From: a bacterium
Lineage (GTDB): Bacteria; Gemmatimonadota; Gemmatimonadetes; Longimicrobiales; RSA9
Length of the DNA: 64,000 nucleotides
Assembly (NCBI GenBank): GCA_003242735.1
Contig: QGVH01000013.1
Span: 34,172 to 98,171, forward strand
Direction of reading: 5' to 3'
Shown: piece after piece, positions 20,639 to 28,593 of the stretch
How positions within the stretch are numbered: the stretch's first letter is position 1
How the letters are laid out: each line of letters begins with the position of its first letter
Program-made: the position numbers and the translations under genes
Notes under the pieces: model-generated
Database searches by the model: none
Told to the model about the DNA's origin: nothing
What the model saw: the letters and a program-made list of their open reading frames with translations, nothing else

Positions 20639-21396
20639 GGGACGAGGCGATGCCCTGGTGGCGGCACTACTTCGATGAGACCTTCTTCCGCCTCCACGAG
20701 CCGCTGTTCCCGGAGGAGGAGAGCCGGCGCGAGGTGGGCGCGATGCTGGACCTCATGGGCCTGCCCGCCGGCTCGCGTATCCTGGATGCGCCGTGCGGCT
20801 GGGGGCGGCACACCGTGCTGTTCGGTGAGGCCGGCGTCCAGCCGTTCGGAGCGGATCTCTCGTTCCCGTTGCTCTCCCGGGCGGCGGGGGCGTTGTCCTC
20901 CGCCGGATCGCCGGTCCGGCTCGCCGCCGCCGACCTGCGCGCGCTGCCGTTCCGCGACGGGGTGTTCGACGGCGTCGTCAACGTCTTCACCAGCCTCGGC
21001 CTGTTCGTGGATGACGCCGAGGACCTCCGTGCCCTCCGGGAGGCGCGCCGCGTGCTCCGCCCCGGTGGCCGGTTCTTGCTCGAAACCATGCACCGGGACG
21101 ACGTCGTGGCCGCATACGCTCACCGCGACCGCTGGACGTTGCCCGACGGGACCGAGGTGCGTGTGCGTCGGCGCTTCGATCCCGTGACCGGCGTCAGCTA
21201 CGAGCGGCTGTGGTGGCGGAGAGGGGAAGAGCGGGGCGAGAAGCGGCATGCCCTGCGCCTGCGGACGGCCACGGAAGTGGATGGGCTTCTCCGTGCCGCC
21301 GGCTTCACCGGCATGCGCTATTACGGTGATTGGTCCGGCGAGCCGTTCACCCACGAATCCCCGACGCTGATCGTCGTGGCGGAGCGGAGGGACTGA
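20635..21396 (+). CDS. Class I SAM-dependent methyltransferase
   Basis: The 253-residue protein shows a Rossmann methyltransferase core: motif I RILDAPCGWGRHTVLF, the acidic end of beta-2 (GADLS), DLRALPFRDGVFDGVVNVF around motif IV, and LRPGGRFLLETM. The substrate cannot be inferred; similar proteins methylate small molecules. The N-terminus WWRHYFDETFFRLHEPLF resembles a lid helix found in several uncharacterised relatives. It starts with ATGA overlap on the CorC-like gene, although ATG 20650 is an alternative start. Confidence 0.85.
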   Translation: MRDEAMPWWRHYFDETFFRLHEPLFPEEESRREVGAMLDLMGLPAGSRILDAPCGWGRHTVLFGEAGVQPFGADLSFPLLSRAAGALSSAGSPVRLAAADLRALPFRDGVFDGVVNVFTSLGLFVDDAEDLRALREARRVLRPGGRFLLETMHRDDVVAAYAHRDRWTLPDGTEVRVRRRFDPVTGVSYERLWWRRGEERGEKRHALRLRTATEVDGLLRAAGFTGMRYYGDWSGEPFTHESPTLIVVAERRD

Positions 21397-21412
21397 GCGG
21401 CCCGGGACCGAC

Positions 21413-21441
21413 TTGCCCGCAACCTCGCGAGTCCCTTAAAC
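21413..21441 (+). promoter_or_regulatory. Candidate promoter of the B12-subunit operon
   Basis: TTGCCC (21413-21418), 17 nt and TTAAAC (21436-21441) lie just after the methyltransferase stop. Transcription would start near 21448 and read through a hairpin before the ATG at 21502. Confidence 0.42.
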
Positions 21442-21455
21442 TTCCAGCGTCCCAA

Positions 21456-21483
21456 GCGCGTGGCGAGGCCGTTCGCCACGCGC
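21456..21483 (+). repeat. Perfect 11-bp hairpin in the 5' leader
   Basis: GCGCGTGGCGA (21456-21466) and TCGCCACGCGC (21473-21483) pair perfectly around a 6-nt loop, 18 nt before the start codon of the B12-binding subunit. A smaller CCCG/CGGG hairpin follows. There is no T-run, so it is more likely a leader structure than a terminator; it is far too short for a cobalamin riboswitch. Confidence 0.6.
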
Positions 21484-21501
21484 AGTCCCGGACGGGAACC
21501 C

Positions 21502-21921
21502 ATGAGCGAACGAAAGATCCGCGTGCTGGTGGCGAAGCCGGGCCTCGACGGCCACGACCGCGGAGCGAAGGTGATCGCCAGCGCGTTCCGCGATGCCGGC
21601 TTCGAGGTGATCTACACCGGGCTGCACCAGACGCCCGAAATGATCGTGAACGCCGCCGTGCAGGAGGATGTGGACGTCGTCGCCCTGTCCATCCTCTCCG
21701 GCGCGCACATGACATTGTTCCCCCGTGTGCTCGAGCTCCTGCGCGAGCAGGGCATGGACCATGTGCTCGTGACCGGCGGCGGCATCATCCCCGAGGAGGA
21801 CATGGAGGCGCTCCAGCGCATGGGGGTCGGCCGTCTCTTCGGGCCCGGCACGCCCACATCCGAGCCGATCGAGTACATCCGGAACTGGTTCGCCGAGCAT
21901 GGCCGCGACCGGGAAGGCTGA
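21502..21921 (+). CDS. Cobalamin-binding small subunit of an acyl-CoA mutase
   Basis: The 139-residue protein is a stand-alone B12-binding Rossmann domain. It contains [12 protein letters not shown] with the DxHxxG motif, in which His18 would be the lower axial cobalt ligand, SILSGAH with the conserved Ser, and VTGGGIIP lining the nucleotide tail. It would combine with a large subunit to form the active mutase. It is the only B12-binding subunit in this window, lying 2.3 kb from the IcmA-type subunit and 38 kb from the methylmalonyl-type subunit. Its stop overlaps the carboxyltransferase start. Confidence 0.93.
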   Translation: MSERKIRVLVAKPGLDGHDRGAKVIASAFRDAGFEVIYTGLHQTPEMIVNAAVQEDVDVVALSILSGAHMTLFPRVLELLREQGMDHVLVTGGGIIPEEDMEALQRMGVGRLFGPGTPTSEPIEYIRNWFAEHGRDREG

Positions 21922-23587
21922 TGCGGCGCCGGCGGGATCACGGCGACTCAAGCGCCTGACGCGAGAGGTGCTCGAGCTGGAGGCGCGCCTCCAGCTCGGC
22001 GGCGGGCCGGAGAAGATCGAGCGGCAGCACGCCCAGAACAAGCTGACCGCCCGCGAGCGCATCGGCCACCTGCTGGACCCGGACACGCGCTTCCTTGAGA
22101 TCGGCCTGCTCGTCGCGTACGACCAGTACGATGGCCAGGCGCCCGCGGCCGGCGTGGTGACCGGTGTGGGCGTTGTGCACGGCCGCCCCGTGGTGGTCGT
22201 GGCCAACGACGCGACGGTGAAGGCCGGGTCCTGGTGGCCGGAGACGATCCGCAAGATCCTCCGCGCCCAGGAGATCGCGATGCGCTGCCGCGTGCCGATC
22301 GTCTACCTGGTGGACAGCGCGGGCGTGAACCTCCCTTACCAGGGCGGCGTCTTCCCCGGCCAGTACGGCGCCGCCCGAATCTTCTTCTACAACTCGATCA
22401 TGCGGCGGTACCTCAGGGTGCCGCAGATCGCGGCGGTGATGGGGCCGTGCATTGCCGGCGGCGCGTACCTGCCCGCCCTTTCGGACGTGATCCTCATGGT
22501 CGAGGGCACGAGCTTCATGGGGCTGGGCGGGCCGAACCTCGTCAAGGGCGCCACCGGCCAGACCGTGGATGCGGAGACGCTGGGCGGCGCCTGGACGCAC
22601 ACGGCGTTGAGCGGCGTCGCCCATTACCGGGTGCCGGACGACCGCGCGTGCATCGCCCGCATCCGTCAGATCATCGCCGAGCTCCCGTACGTCCCCCCGG
22701 CCGGCGGGGAAGCCGAGCCCCGGCCGCCCGCGCGCCAGCCCGCCGAGGCCTACGGCATCCTGCCCGACGACCACCGTCAGCCCTACGACATGCGGGCGCT
22801 GCTGGCGTGCCTGCTCGACGCCGGCACGCTGGACGAGTTCCAGGCCGATCTCGCGCCCGAGATGATCTGCGGCACCGCTCGGCTGGACGGGCTCGCGGTA
22901 GGGGTGATCGCCAACGCCCGCGGGTTGGTCCGGCCACCCGGCGGCGGGCCGCCCCGCTTCGGCGGCATCATCTACACGCAGAGCGCGGAGAAGGTGGCCT
23001 ATTTCATCGAGACCATGAACCGCTTCGGCACACCGCTGCTGTTCGTCCAGGACGTGAGCGGCTTCATGGTCGGGCCCGAGGCGGAGCAGTCGGGCATCAT
23101 CCGGGCGGGGGCGCGCTTCGTCGAGGCGATGGCGACGGCGACCGTCCCCAAGGTCGTGCTCACGATCAACCACGCGTCCGGTGCGGGCTACTACGCCATG
23201 GCCGGGCAGGGGTTCGACCCGGACTTCATCTTCACGTGGCCGACCGGCCGGATGGGCGTCATGGAGGGCGAGAGCGCGGTCTACGCCCTCTTCGGCCCGC
23301 AGCTCGAGGAACTGAAGCAGCAGGGCAAGGAGCCGGATGAAGAGCTCCGAGCCCGCATCGACGCCGTCCGCGCCGATTACGAGCACCAGCTCGACGCGCG
23401 CTTCGCCGCGGCCCGGGGCTACGTGGACGCCATCATCTTCCCGGAAGAAACGCGCGAGGTGCTCGCCTTCGCGCTCCGCACGGCGCTCCACAACCCGGGA
23501 CCGCACATCGGGCCGTTCGGCGCGCTGGAGGGCGTTCCCGGCGCGCTGCCGTCCTGGCGCGCCGGCACGGGGGAACCGCAGCCATGA
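21899..23587 (+). CDS. Acyl-CoA carboxylase carboxyltransferase subunit, methylcrotonyl-CoA type
   Basis: The 562-residue protein has two crotonase-fold carboxyltransferase halves. The first includes [20 protein letters not shown] and the second [18 protein letters not shown]. The order of loops ([21 protein letters not shown]) resembles methylcrotonyl-CoA carboxylase beta (LiuB/MccB) or geranyl-CoA carboxylase rather than propionyl-CoA carboxylase. It would transfer carboxyl groups from carboxybiotin to a branched enoyl-CoA. The neighbouring AtuA-like and enoyl-CoA hydratase genes fit a leucine or acyclic-terpene pathway. No biotin carboxylase is adjacent; the only one seen is at 55.3 kb. 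The ATG start overlaps the preceding gene by 23 nt. Confidence 0.88.
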   Translation: MAATGKADAAPAGSRRLKRLTREVLELEARLQLGGGPEKIERQHAQNKLTARERIGHLLDPDTRFLEIGLLVAYDQYDGQAPAAGVVTGVGVVHGRPVVVVANDATVKAGSWWPETIRKILRAQEIAMRCRVPIVYLVDSAGVNLPYQGGVFPGQYGAARIFFYNSIMRRYLRVPQIAAVMGPCIAGGAYLPALSDVILMVEGTSFMGLGGPNLVKGATGQTVDAETLGGAWTHTALSGVAHYRVPDDRACIARIRQIIAELPYVPPAGGEAEPRPPARQPAEAYGILPDDHRQPYDMRALLACLLDAGTLDEFQADLAPEMICGTARLDGLAVGVIANARGLVRPPGGGPPRFGGIIYTQSAEKVAYFIETMNRFGTPLLFVQDVSGFMVGPEAEQSGIIRAGARFVEAMATATVPKVVLTINHASGAGYYAMAGQGFDPDFIFTWPTGRMGVMEGESAVYALFGPQLEELKQQGKEPDEELRARIDAVRADYEHQLDARFAAARGYVDAIIFPEETREVLAFALRTALHNPGPHIGPFGALEGVPGALPSWRAGTGEPQP

Positions 23588-24966
23588 GAGGCCAGCTCCG
23601 CCCCATCCGCATCGCCTCCGGCCAGGGCTTCTGGGGGGATCGCCTGGACGCGCCGGTGGACCAGGTGCGTCGCGGCCCCATTGACTTCCTGATGTTGGAC
23701 TACCTGGCGGAAGTCACGATGTCCATCCTCCAGAAGCAGCGCGCGCGGGATCCTTCCCAGGGGTACGCGCGCGACTTCGTCCCCCTCATGGCCGAGATCC
23801 TGCCGGACTGCGTCCAGAAGGGCATCCGCGTCGTCACCAACGCCGGGGGCGTGAACCTCCCCGCTTGCCGGGACGCGGTGCTCGAGGAGGCGAGGAAGGC
23901 GGGGCTCTCCGGGAAGGTGAAGGTCGGCGTCGTCGTCGGGGACGACATCCTCGACCGCCTGCCGGAGCTGATCGAACGCGGCCACACCCTGCGCCACATG
24001 GAGACGGGCGAGCCGCTCGAGACGGTCCTGGACCGGGTGCAGAGCGCCAACGCGTACATCGGCGCGCGGCCCATCGTCGAGGCGCTGGAGCGCGGAGCCA
24101 CCGTCGTCGTCACCGGCCGCTCGACGGACACCGCGCTCACCTACGCGCCCATGATGTACGCCTTCGGCTGGGCGCCGGACGCCTACGACTGCCTCGCCGC
24201 CGGCGTCGTCGCGGGCCACATCAACGAGTGCGGCGCGCAGGCCTCCGGCGGCAACTGCCTCGCCGATTGGGAGACGATCCCCGACCTCGCCGATGTCGGC
24301 TACCCCATCATCGAGGCGTACCCGGACGGTCGCTTCATCGTCACCAAGCACGAGGGGACGGGCGGGCGCGTGAACCGCGCCACCGTGACCGAGCAGCTCC
24401 TCTACGAGTTGGGCGACCCGCGCGAGTACATCACCCCCGATGTCATTGCGGACTTCACGACCATCCGGCTCGAGGAGCTGGGCAACGACCGCGTGCGTGT
24501 CAGCGGCGTCAAGGGCCGCCCGCCCACGGACAAGCTCAAGGTCTCGATCTCGTACCACGCGGGCTACAAGGCCGTCGGCACCCTCGTCTACGGCTGGCCC
24601 GACCCGGTGAAGAAGGCCGTGGCAGCGGATCGAATCCTGCGGGAACGGCTGGATCGGCTCGGGCTCCGCTTCGACGAGGTGCGGACGGAGTTCGTCGGCT
24701 GGAACGCCACACACGGCCCGCTCGCGGGCCCTCCGCCGCCCGACCTGCCCGAGGTCGAGCTGCGGGTCGCCGTCCGCGGCCGGGACCGTGCCGCGATCGA
24801 GCGATTCACCCGCGAGATCGCGCCGCTCATCCTGTCGGGGCCACCCACCGTCACCGGCTTCGCCGGCGGCCGGCCCAAGGTGCAGGAGATCGTGGCGTTC
24901 TGGCCCGCCCTCATTGACCGCAGGGAGATCGAGCCGTCCCTGCGGGTGGAGGTGACGACAGCGTGA
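23584..24966 (+). CDS. atuA: AtuA-family (DUF1446) protein
   Basis: The 460-residue protein matches the DUF1446/AtuA core: [11 protein letters not shown] near the N-terminus, [55 protein letters not shown] and [21 protein letters not shown]. AtuA is required for citronellol/geraniol use in Pseudomonas, but its reaction is unproven. The ferredoxin-fold C-terminal segment found in longer AtuA proteins is missing here and is encoded by the separate gene at 25145. The start overlaps the carboxyltransferase stop (ATGA). Confidence 0.88.
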   Translation: MRGQLRPIRIASGQGFWGDRLDAPVDQVRRGPIDFLMLDYLAEVTMSILQKQRARDPSQGYARDFVPLMAEILPDCVQKGIRVVTNAGGVNLPACRDAVLEEARKAGLSGKVKVGVVVGDDILDRLPELIERGHTLRHMETGEPLETVLDRVQSANAYIGARPIVEALERGATVVVTGRSTDTALTYAPMMYAFGWAPDAYDCLAAGVVAGHINECGAQASGGNCLADWETIPDLADVGYPIIEAYPDGRFIVTKHEGTGGRVNRATVTEQLLYELGDPREYITPDVIADFTTIRLEELGNDRVRVSGVKGRPPTDKLKVSISYHAGYKAVGTLVYGWPDPVKKAVAADRILRERLDRLGLRFDEVRTEFVGWNATHGPLAGPPPPDLPEVELRVAVRGRDRAAIERFTREIAPLILSGPPTVTGFAGGRPKVQEIVAFWPALIDRREIEPSLRVEVTTA

Positions 24967-25142
24967 ACGGCGGAACGAGGCTCACCGCTGGGCTCGTCGT
25001 TGCGATCCTCGCGCTGCTGGCGTTCATCGGGCTGGTCTTCAGCGGGCACGTGCTGCTGGCCTTCGCCGCTCTCGTGGTCGCCCTGGCCCTGGGCGTCTCG
25101 GAGCTGCGCCAGCGGCAGCGCCCGCCCGAACCAGGAGAGTAG
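24963..25142 (+). CDS. 59-residue two-helix membrane protein
   Basis: A 59-codon gene starts at GTG 24963, overlapping the atuA stop, and ends 2 nt before the next ATG. The product has two hydrophobic helices, [16 protein letters not shown] and [15 protein letters not shown], and a charged C-terminal tail of Glu, Arg and Gln. It resembles no family that I know. The exact coupling to both neighbours argues that it is a real gene. Confidence 0.65.
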   Translation: MNGGTRLTAGLVVAILALLAFIGLVFSGHVLLAFAALVVALALGVSELRQRQRPPEPGE

Positions 25143-25144
25143 CG

Positions 25145-25531
25145 ATGTCGGCTCCGCCACGCGACGGAGCGCGCCGCACCGTGCCGTTGCTCCGACTCGC
25201 GCACGCCCGCTCGGGAGACAAAGGCGACACGGTGAACATCGGGCTGATCGCGCGCCGACCCGAGTACTATCCGCTGCTGGTCGAGCGGGTCACGGCGGAA
25301 CGCGTCAAGCAGCACTTCGGCCCGATGGTGAAAGGTGGGGTCGAGAGGTTCGAACTGCCCAACCTCTACGCCCTGAACTTCCTGTTGCACGGAGCGCTGG
25401 ACGGCGGCGGCACGGTCTCGCTCATGACCGATGCACAGGGCAAGACGTTCTCGACTGCGCTGCTGCGCATGGAGATCGAGGTGCCCGACGAAGTGATCCG
25501 TTCCCTCGAGACCACGCGAGCCGCGACATGA
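25145..25531 (+). CDS. AtuA C-terminal-like (ferredoxin-fold) protein
   Basis: The 128-residue protein begins after a short tail with PLLRLAHARSGDKGDTVNIGLIAR, the hallmark of the domain that follows DUF1446 in long AtuA proteins, and contains ALNFLLHGALDGGGT. It probably forms a complex with the DUF1446 protein two genes upstream, so AtuA is split here. The ATG start lies 2 nt after the small membrane gene, and the stop overlaps the hydratase start. Its catalytic role is not established. Confidence 0.85.
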   Translation: MSAPPRDGARRTVPLLRLAHARSGDKGDTVNIGLIARRPEYYPLLVERVTAERVKQHFGPMVKGGVERFELPNLYALNFLLHGALDGGGTVSLMTDAQGKTFSTALLRMEIEVPDEVIRSLETTRAAT

Positions 25532-26304
25532 AAGACGGGCGCGTGTTGTACGATGTCGCCGACGGCGTCGCCGCCCTCACGCTGAACCGGCCGGAGAAGC
25601 GGAACGCGCTGGACGCCGCCACGGTCGCCGCGCTGCGTGAGGCGTTCGCGCGCGCCGGCGCGGATCCAGACGCGCGCGTGGTGTTGCTGCGCGGCGCGGG
25701 CAACGACTTCTGCGCGGGCGCCGACCTCGCGCACATGGAGCGCCTCGCCGAGACCGGCGATCCGCTGGAGAACCTCGCGGACGCGAGCGCCCTCGGCGAT
25801 CTGTTCATCGAAATGCGGCGGCTGGAGAAGCCGATCGTCGCGGCGGTTCACGGCCACGCCTTCGCCGGGGGCGCCGGCCTCGCCACCGCGTGCGACCTCG
25901 TGGTCGCGAGCGAGAGCGCGATCTTCGGCTACCCTGAGGTCCATCTCGGCTTCGTGCCCGCCATGGTCATGACACTGCTGCGGCGGGTGACGACGGAGCG
26001 GCAGGCGTTCGAACTGGTGGCACGCGGGGACCGGATCGATGCAGCCGAGGCACGGCGGCTCGGGCTCGTCAACCGCATCTTCGCCGATGCCACGTTCGAG
26101 CAGGACGCGCTCGAATACGCACGCGAGCTCGCCGCCCGACCGCCCTCCGCGTTGCGCCTCATCAAGCGGCTGCTCTACGGCATTGACGGCGCCTCCTTCG
26201 AGGAGGGGATCCGCCGTGGCGCCGAAGTCAACGTGCTCGCCCGCAGCACCGATGAGGCGCGGGCCGGTGTGCGGCGCTTCCTCGAACGTCGGAGCGACCG
26301 GTGA
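25528..26304 (+). CDS. Enoyl-CoA hydratase/isomerase family protein, LiuC-like
   Basis: The 258-residue crotonase-fold protein has LNRPEKRNALD, the oxyanion-hole segment GAGNDFCAGADL, HGHAFAGGAGLATACDL and FGYPEVHLGFVPAM. One catalytic Glu (in YPEVHLG) is kept, while the position of the other Glu in classical hydratases (GGCEL) is Gly. That pattern is common in 3-methylglutaconyl-CoA hydratase-like LiuC proteins. Together with the methylcrotonyl-type carboxyltransferase it suggests leucine or terpene degradation. The start overlaps the preceding stop (ATGA). Confidence 0.88.
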   Translation: MKDGRVLYDVADGVAALTLNRPEKRNALDAATVAALREAFARAGADPDARVVLLRGAGNDFCAGADLAHMERLAETGDPLENLADASALGDLFIEMRRLEKPIVAAVHGHAFAGGAGLATACDLVVASESAIFGYPEVHLGFVPAMVMTLLRRVTTERQAFELVARGDRIDAAEARRLGLVNRIFADATFEQDALEYARELAARPPSALRLIKRLLYGIDGASFEEGIRRGAEVNVLARSTDEARAGVRRFLERRSDR

Positions 26305-26498
26305 TGGGGATCTTCCGCCCCGACCGCACACGCCGGGAGCCGGACCGTCTCCTGAAGCTGAAGATGATCATCTTCGCGATCGGCGCCGCGGTCGCGCTCG
26401 CCGGCATCGCTTACGACCGGCGCCCGCTCCTCCTGCTCGCCAGCGCCATCCTCGCCGTCGGCGTCCTGCTCCGCTTCGTCTCACCCGACGCGGAATGA
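26301..26498 (+). CDS. Small two-helix membrane protein
   Basis: A 64-65-residue protein begins at GTG 26301 or ATG 26304, overlapping the hydratase stop. An arginine-rich N-terminus is followed by two hydrophobic helices (MIIFAIGAAVALAGIAY and LLLLASAILAVGVLL) joined by DRRP. It is the last gene of the catabolic operon and, like the 59-residue protein at 24963, is a two-helix product without recognised family. Confidence 0.65.
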   Translation: MMGIFRPDRTRREPDRLLKLKMIIFAIGAAVALAGIAYDRRPLLLLASAILAVGVLLRFVSPDAE

Positions 26499-26770
26499 CG
26501 CCGGCGCCCGGCGCGGCCGCCGAACGCCACGGCGCAGCCGGCTGCCCCCGCGACCGGCCCTCCAGCCGTCGTTCGCGTCCCGCCGACGGCCGTGCCCTCC
26601 TGCGACCCTGCGGGACGCTGCCCCCGGTCGGCGGAGGCAAGCACGGCGCTTGCAACAGGTTACAGATGACGGCGCGGCGGCGGGACTGGCCCGCGCCGCC
26701 GCCGTCACCAGTGGAGGGCGAGCATGGGACCCTTGGAGCGTGGCGCCGGGCGAGGGCCGGAGGGGGCGGT

Positions 26771-27325
26771 ATGAGGATCGGCGGGGCACGGTACCGGCGC
26801 GACCCGCACGTGCGCCGGCGACTCGCGCTCGCGCTCGCCACCGCCGAGGACCGGCTGCTCCGCGCCCACGGCGAGGCCGCTGCGGCGATGGTGCGCGACG
26901 TGGCGCACGAACTCCCCTTCGAGACCACGCTCGCCATCTACGCCCGCCTGCTCGGCGTGCCGCCGGCCGACACCCGGGCCGTGGCGGTCCGTGCGCTCGC
27001 CACCCTCGGCGAGACCCATTCGGCGGACACGCTCGTCGCACCCGGACCCGTGCAGGACACCTCGGTGTTCTCCCGCCTGCTCCGGAGACTGCGCGGCCGT
27101 CGCAACGGCGACGTGCGCGCGCGGATCGAGGCGGCCGCGCTCCGCGCGCAGCGCGCACTGCGTGAAGTCTACCTCGCGGGCGCAGGAGACGTGATCGCCG
27201 CCTTGCGGGGCGCCGCCAGCCCGGTGGAGGCGGTCCAGGTCTACATCGACGCGCTGGCCATCCCGCCCGGCTGGGCCGAAATCATCTTCCACGACGCCCT
27301 GGCGGGGTCGGATACGGCGGCGTGA
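26771..27325 (+). CDS. Tandem-repeat helical protein of unknown family, copy A
   Basis: The 184-residue protein contains two related helical units: residues 15-81 (RRRLALALATAEDRLLRAH onward) and 116-178 (RARIEAAALRAQRALREV onward). A basic linker with VFSRLLRRLRGRRNGD separates them. Residues 15-81 align without gaps with residues 15-81 of the protein at 35062, about 33 of 67 identical by eye. I recognise no known domain; no membrane segment or signal peptide is present, so it is probably cytoplasmic. The ATG follows GGAGGGGG at good spacing. The 272 nt before it hold GC-rich inverted repeats but no clear gene. Confidence 0.75.
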   Translation: MRIGGARYRRDPHVRRRLALALATAEDRLLRAHGEAAAAMVRDVAHELPFETTLAIYARLLGVPPADTRAVAVRALATLGETHSADTLVAPGPVQDTSVFSRLLRRLRGRRNGDVRARIEAAALRAQRALREVYLAGAGDVIAALRGAASPVEAVQVYIDALAIPPGWAEIIFHDALAGSDTAA

Positions 27326-27348
27326 GCGCCGCGCGGCGCGGGTGCGCG

Positions 27349-27378
27349 TTGCCCCGTCCAGGCCCGCTGGATTAGCTT
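27349..27378 (+). promoter_or_regulatory. Candidate promoter
   Basis: TTGCCC (27349-27354), 18 nt and TAGCTT (27373-27378) match exactly the promoter before the gene at 42593. Here, however, no ATG, GTG or TTG occurs 6-9 nt downstream. Confidence 0.45.
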
Positions 27379-27528
27379 TCGCCCGCGGTTCACCCCGACA
27401 CGGACCCCCGCGTCGTCACGGAGGCCGCGATCGAGATCGCCTGGGGCCTCGCCCTCTGGGCCGGATTCGCCGCGACCCTCGCCGTCGCCTGGCTCGCCGC
27501 CATCGCCCGGTGGATCGGCCTGACCCGC

Positions 27529-27900
27529 TTGGAGCCCGCACGCCTGCTGGGCTGCCTCCTCCTGCGGAGCCCCGGCGACGCCGTCGCCCGAGGGGTCGGC
27601 GCCGCCGTGGGCGTCCTCATCGGCACCTTCGTCCTTCCGGCCCTCTACGCCGTCGCGTTCGAGGCGCTGCGCCGCGCCGACGCCCTCACCGGCTTGCTGC
27701 TGGCCATCCCGCACGCCGTCCTCGCGGGGATCGGACTCGCCGCGGCCGGACGATCCCACCGCTGCGCCCGCGCGATCTCGCCGTGGCCGCCCGGCCTCTT
27801 CGGCTGGCGCTTCGGCCCGTTCACCCCACCCGCGCTCGTGGTGGCCCTCCTCTTCTACGGCGCGCTCCTCGGCTTCGTCTACGTCGTCCCGCCCCGCTGA
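27529..27900 (+). CDS. Multi-helix membrane protein, start uncertain
   Basis: From the TTG at 27529 the product has 123 residues and three to four membrane helices, such as VGAAVGVLIGTFVLPALYAVAF and ALVVALLFYGALLGFVYVV. The same frame is open upstream to a stop at 27373 and encodes another plausible helix (GLALWAGFAATLAVAWLAA) followed by RWIGLTRLEP, which resembles the N-terminal part of small membrane proteins of the DUF6789 kind. No canonical start codon exists there. The true N-terminus may thus use an unusual start near 27388, or the sequence may contain an error. Confidence 0.6.
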   Translation: MEPARLLGCLLLRSPGDAVARGVGAAVGVLIGTFVLPALYAVAFEALRRADALTGLLLAIPHAVLAGIGLAAAGRSHRCARAISPWPPGLFGWRFGPFTPPALVVALLFYGALLGFVYVVPPR

Positions 27901-27916
27901 GCGCGGCCAGCCGCCC

Positions 27917-27946
27917 TTGACGCGCCGTCAGGCGGCCGGCCATCCT
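27917..27946 (+). promoter_or_regulatory. Promoter of argR, predicted leaderless
   Basis: TTGACG (27917-27922), 18 nt and CATCCT (27941-27946) lie 7 nt before the argR ATG. The spacer and -10 resemble the meaB promoter, including the shared GCCGGCCATC string. Confidence 0.45.
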
Positions 27947-27953
27947 CGTCCCC

Positions 27954-28415
27954 ATGAACAAACGACAGCGTCACGCTCTCATCCTCGAGCTCGTCGAGAG
28001 AGAGCGGATCCACAGTCAGGAGGAACTCCGGGAGCTGCTCGCGGAGCACGGCGTGGACGTCGCCCAGGCCACCCTTTCCCGCGACATCCGCGAGCTGCGT
28101 CTCGTCAAGGTCCCGGATCCGGAGGGGCGCCCGTACTACACCACGACGCCCGAGACCTGGCAGAAGAGCCCCGCGCTGGAGCGGCTCCTGCCCACGCTCT
28201 TCGTGGGCGCCGAAGGCGTGGGCAACCTCCTGCTGGTCAAGACCCTCGCCGGCGGCGCCCAGCCCATTGCCGAGGCCATCGATTGGGAGGAGTGGCCCGA
28301 GGTCCTCGGCACCGTCGCCGGCGATGACACCATCCTCGTGATCCTGCGCAGGGCCCGGGACCTGAAAGCCGTCCAGCAGAGACTGGAGGAGTTGGCCGGC
28401 TTCGGGGCCGAATGA
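27954..28415 (+). CDS. argR: Arginine repressor
   Basis: ArgR is a hexameric arginine-responsive DNA-binding protein that controls arginine synthesis. The 153-residue protein has the winged helix-turn-helix N-terminal domain (residues 1-70, with ATLSRDIRELRLVKV as recognition helix and wing) and a C-terminal oligomerisation/arginine-binding domain with VGNLLLVKTLAGGAQPIAEAID and VAGDDTILVI. The GDDT segment matches the arginine-contacting Asp pair of the family. It lies directly upstream of argC, whose promoter carries ARG-box-like sites. Confidence 0.95.
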   Translation: MNKRQRHALILELVERERIHSQEELRELLAEHGVDVAQATLSRDIRELRLVKVPDPEGRPYYTTTPETWQKSPALERLLPTLFVGAEGVGNLLLVKTLAGGAQPIAEAIDWEEWPEVLGTVAGDDTILVILRRARDLKAVQQRLEELAGFGAE

Positions 28416-28537
28416 ACATTCGCGCGCCCCGCGCCCACCCGCCTCCCTGCGATCCGTCCGGGCCTCGCGTCGCCGCCCGCGCCGGCCGGCGCCCGGCTAC
28501 CGGCGGCGCGGCCCCTCCGGTCCCGGCCGCCGGTCCC

Positions 28538-28566
28538 TTGACACCCCCGCCGGGCTGTTGTATTAC
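28538..28566 (+). promoter_or_regulatory. Promoter of the argCBD operon
   Basis: TTGACA (28538-28543), 17 nt and TATTAC (28561-28566) form a near-consensus promoter 12 nt before the argC ATG. It lies in a sharp AT-rich island after GC-rich DNA with a 14-nt palindrome at 28479-28492. Confidence 0.65.
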
Positions 28567-28593
28567 TATTCGCGACCGATGAATAAATACGCT
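28559..28593 (+). promoter_or_regulatory. Tandem ARG-box-like operators over argC promoter and start
   Basis: TGTATTACTATTCG (28559-28572) and TGAATAAATACGCT (28580-28593) each match 10 of 14 bases of the ARG-box core TGAATAATTATTCA. They are 21 bp apart centre to centre, the spacing of paired ARG boxes in known ArgR operators. The first overlaps the -10 and the second the start codon, so bound ArgR would block initiation. Confidence 0.6.

Noticed and set aside
21397..21501. Cobalamin riboswitch upstream of the B12-binding subunit
   Set aside because: The leader is only about 54 nt and has no B12-box-like sequence or multi-stem core.
27954..27975. ARG box at the argR start
   Set aside because: Only about half the positions match and there is no paired site, unlike at argC.
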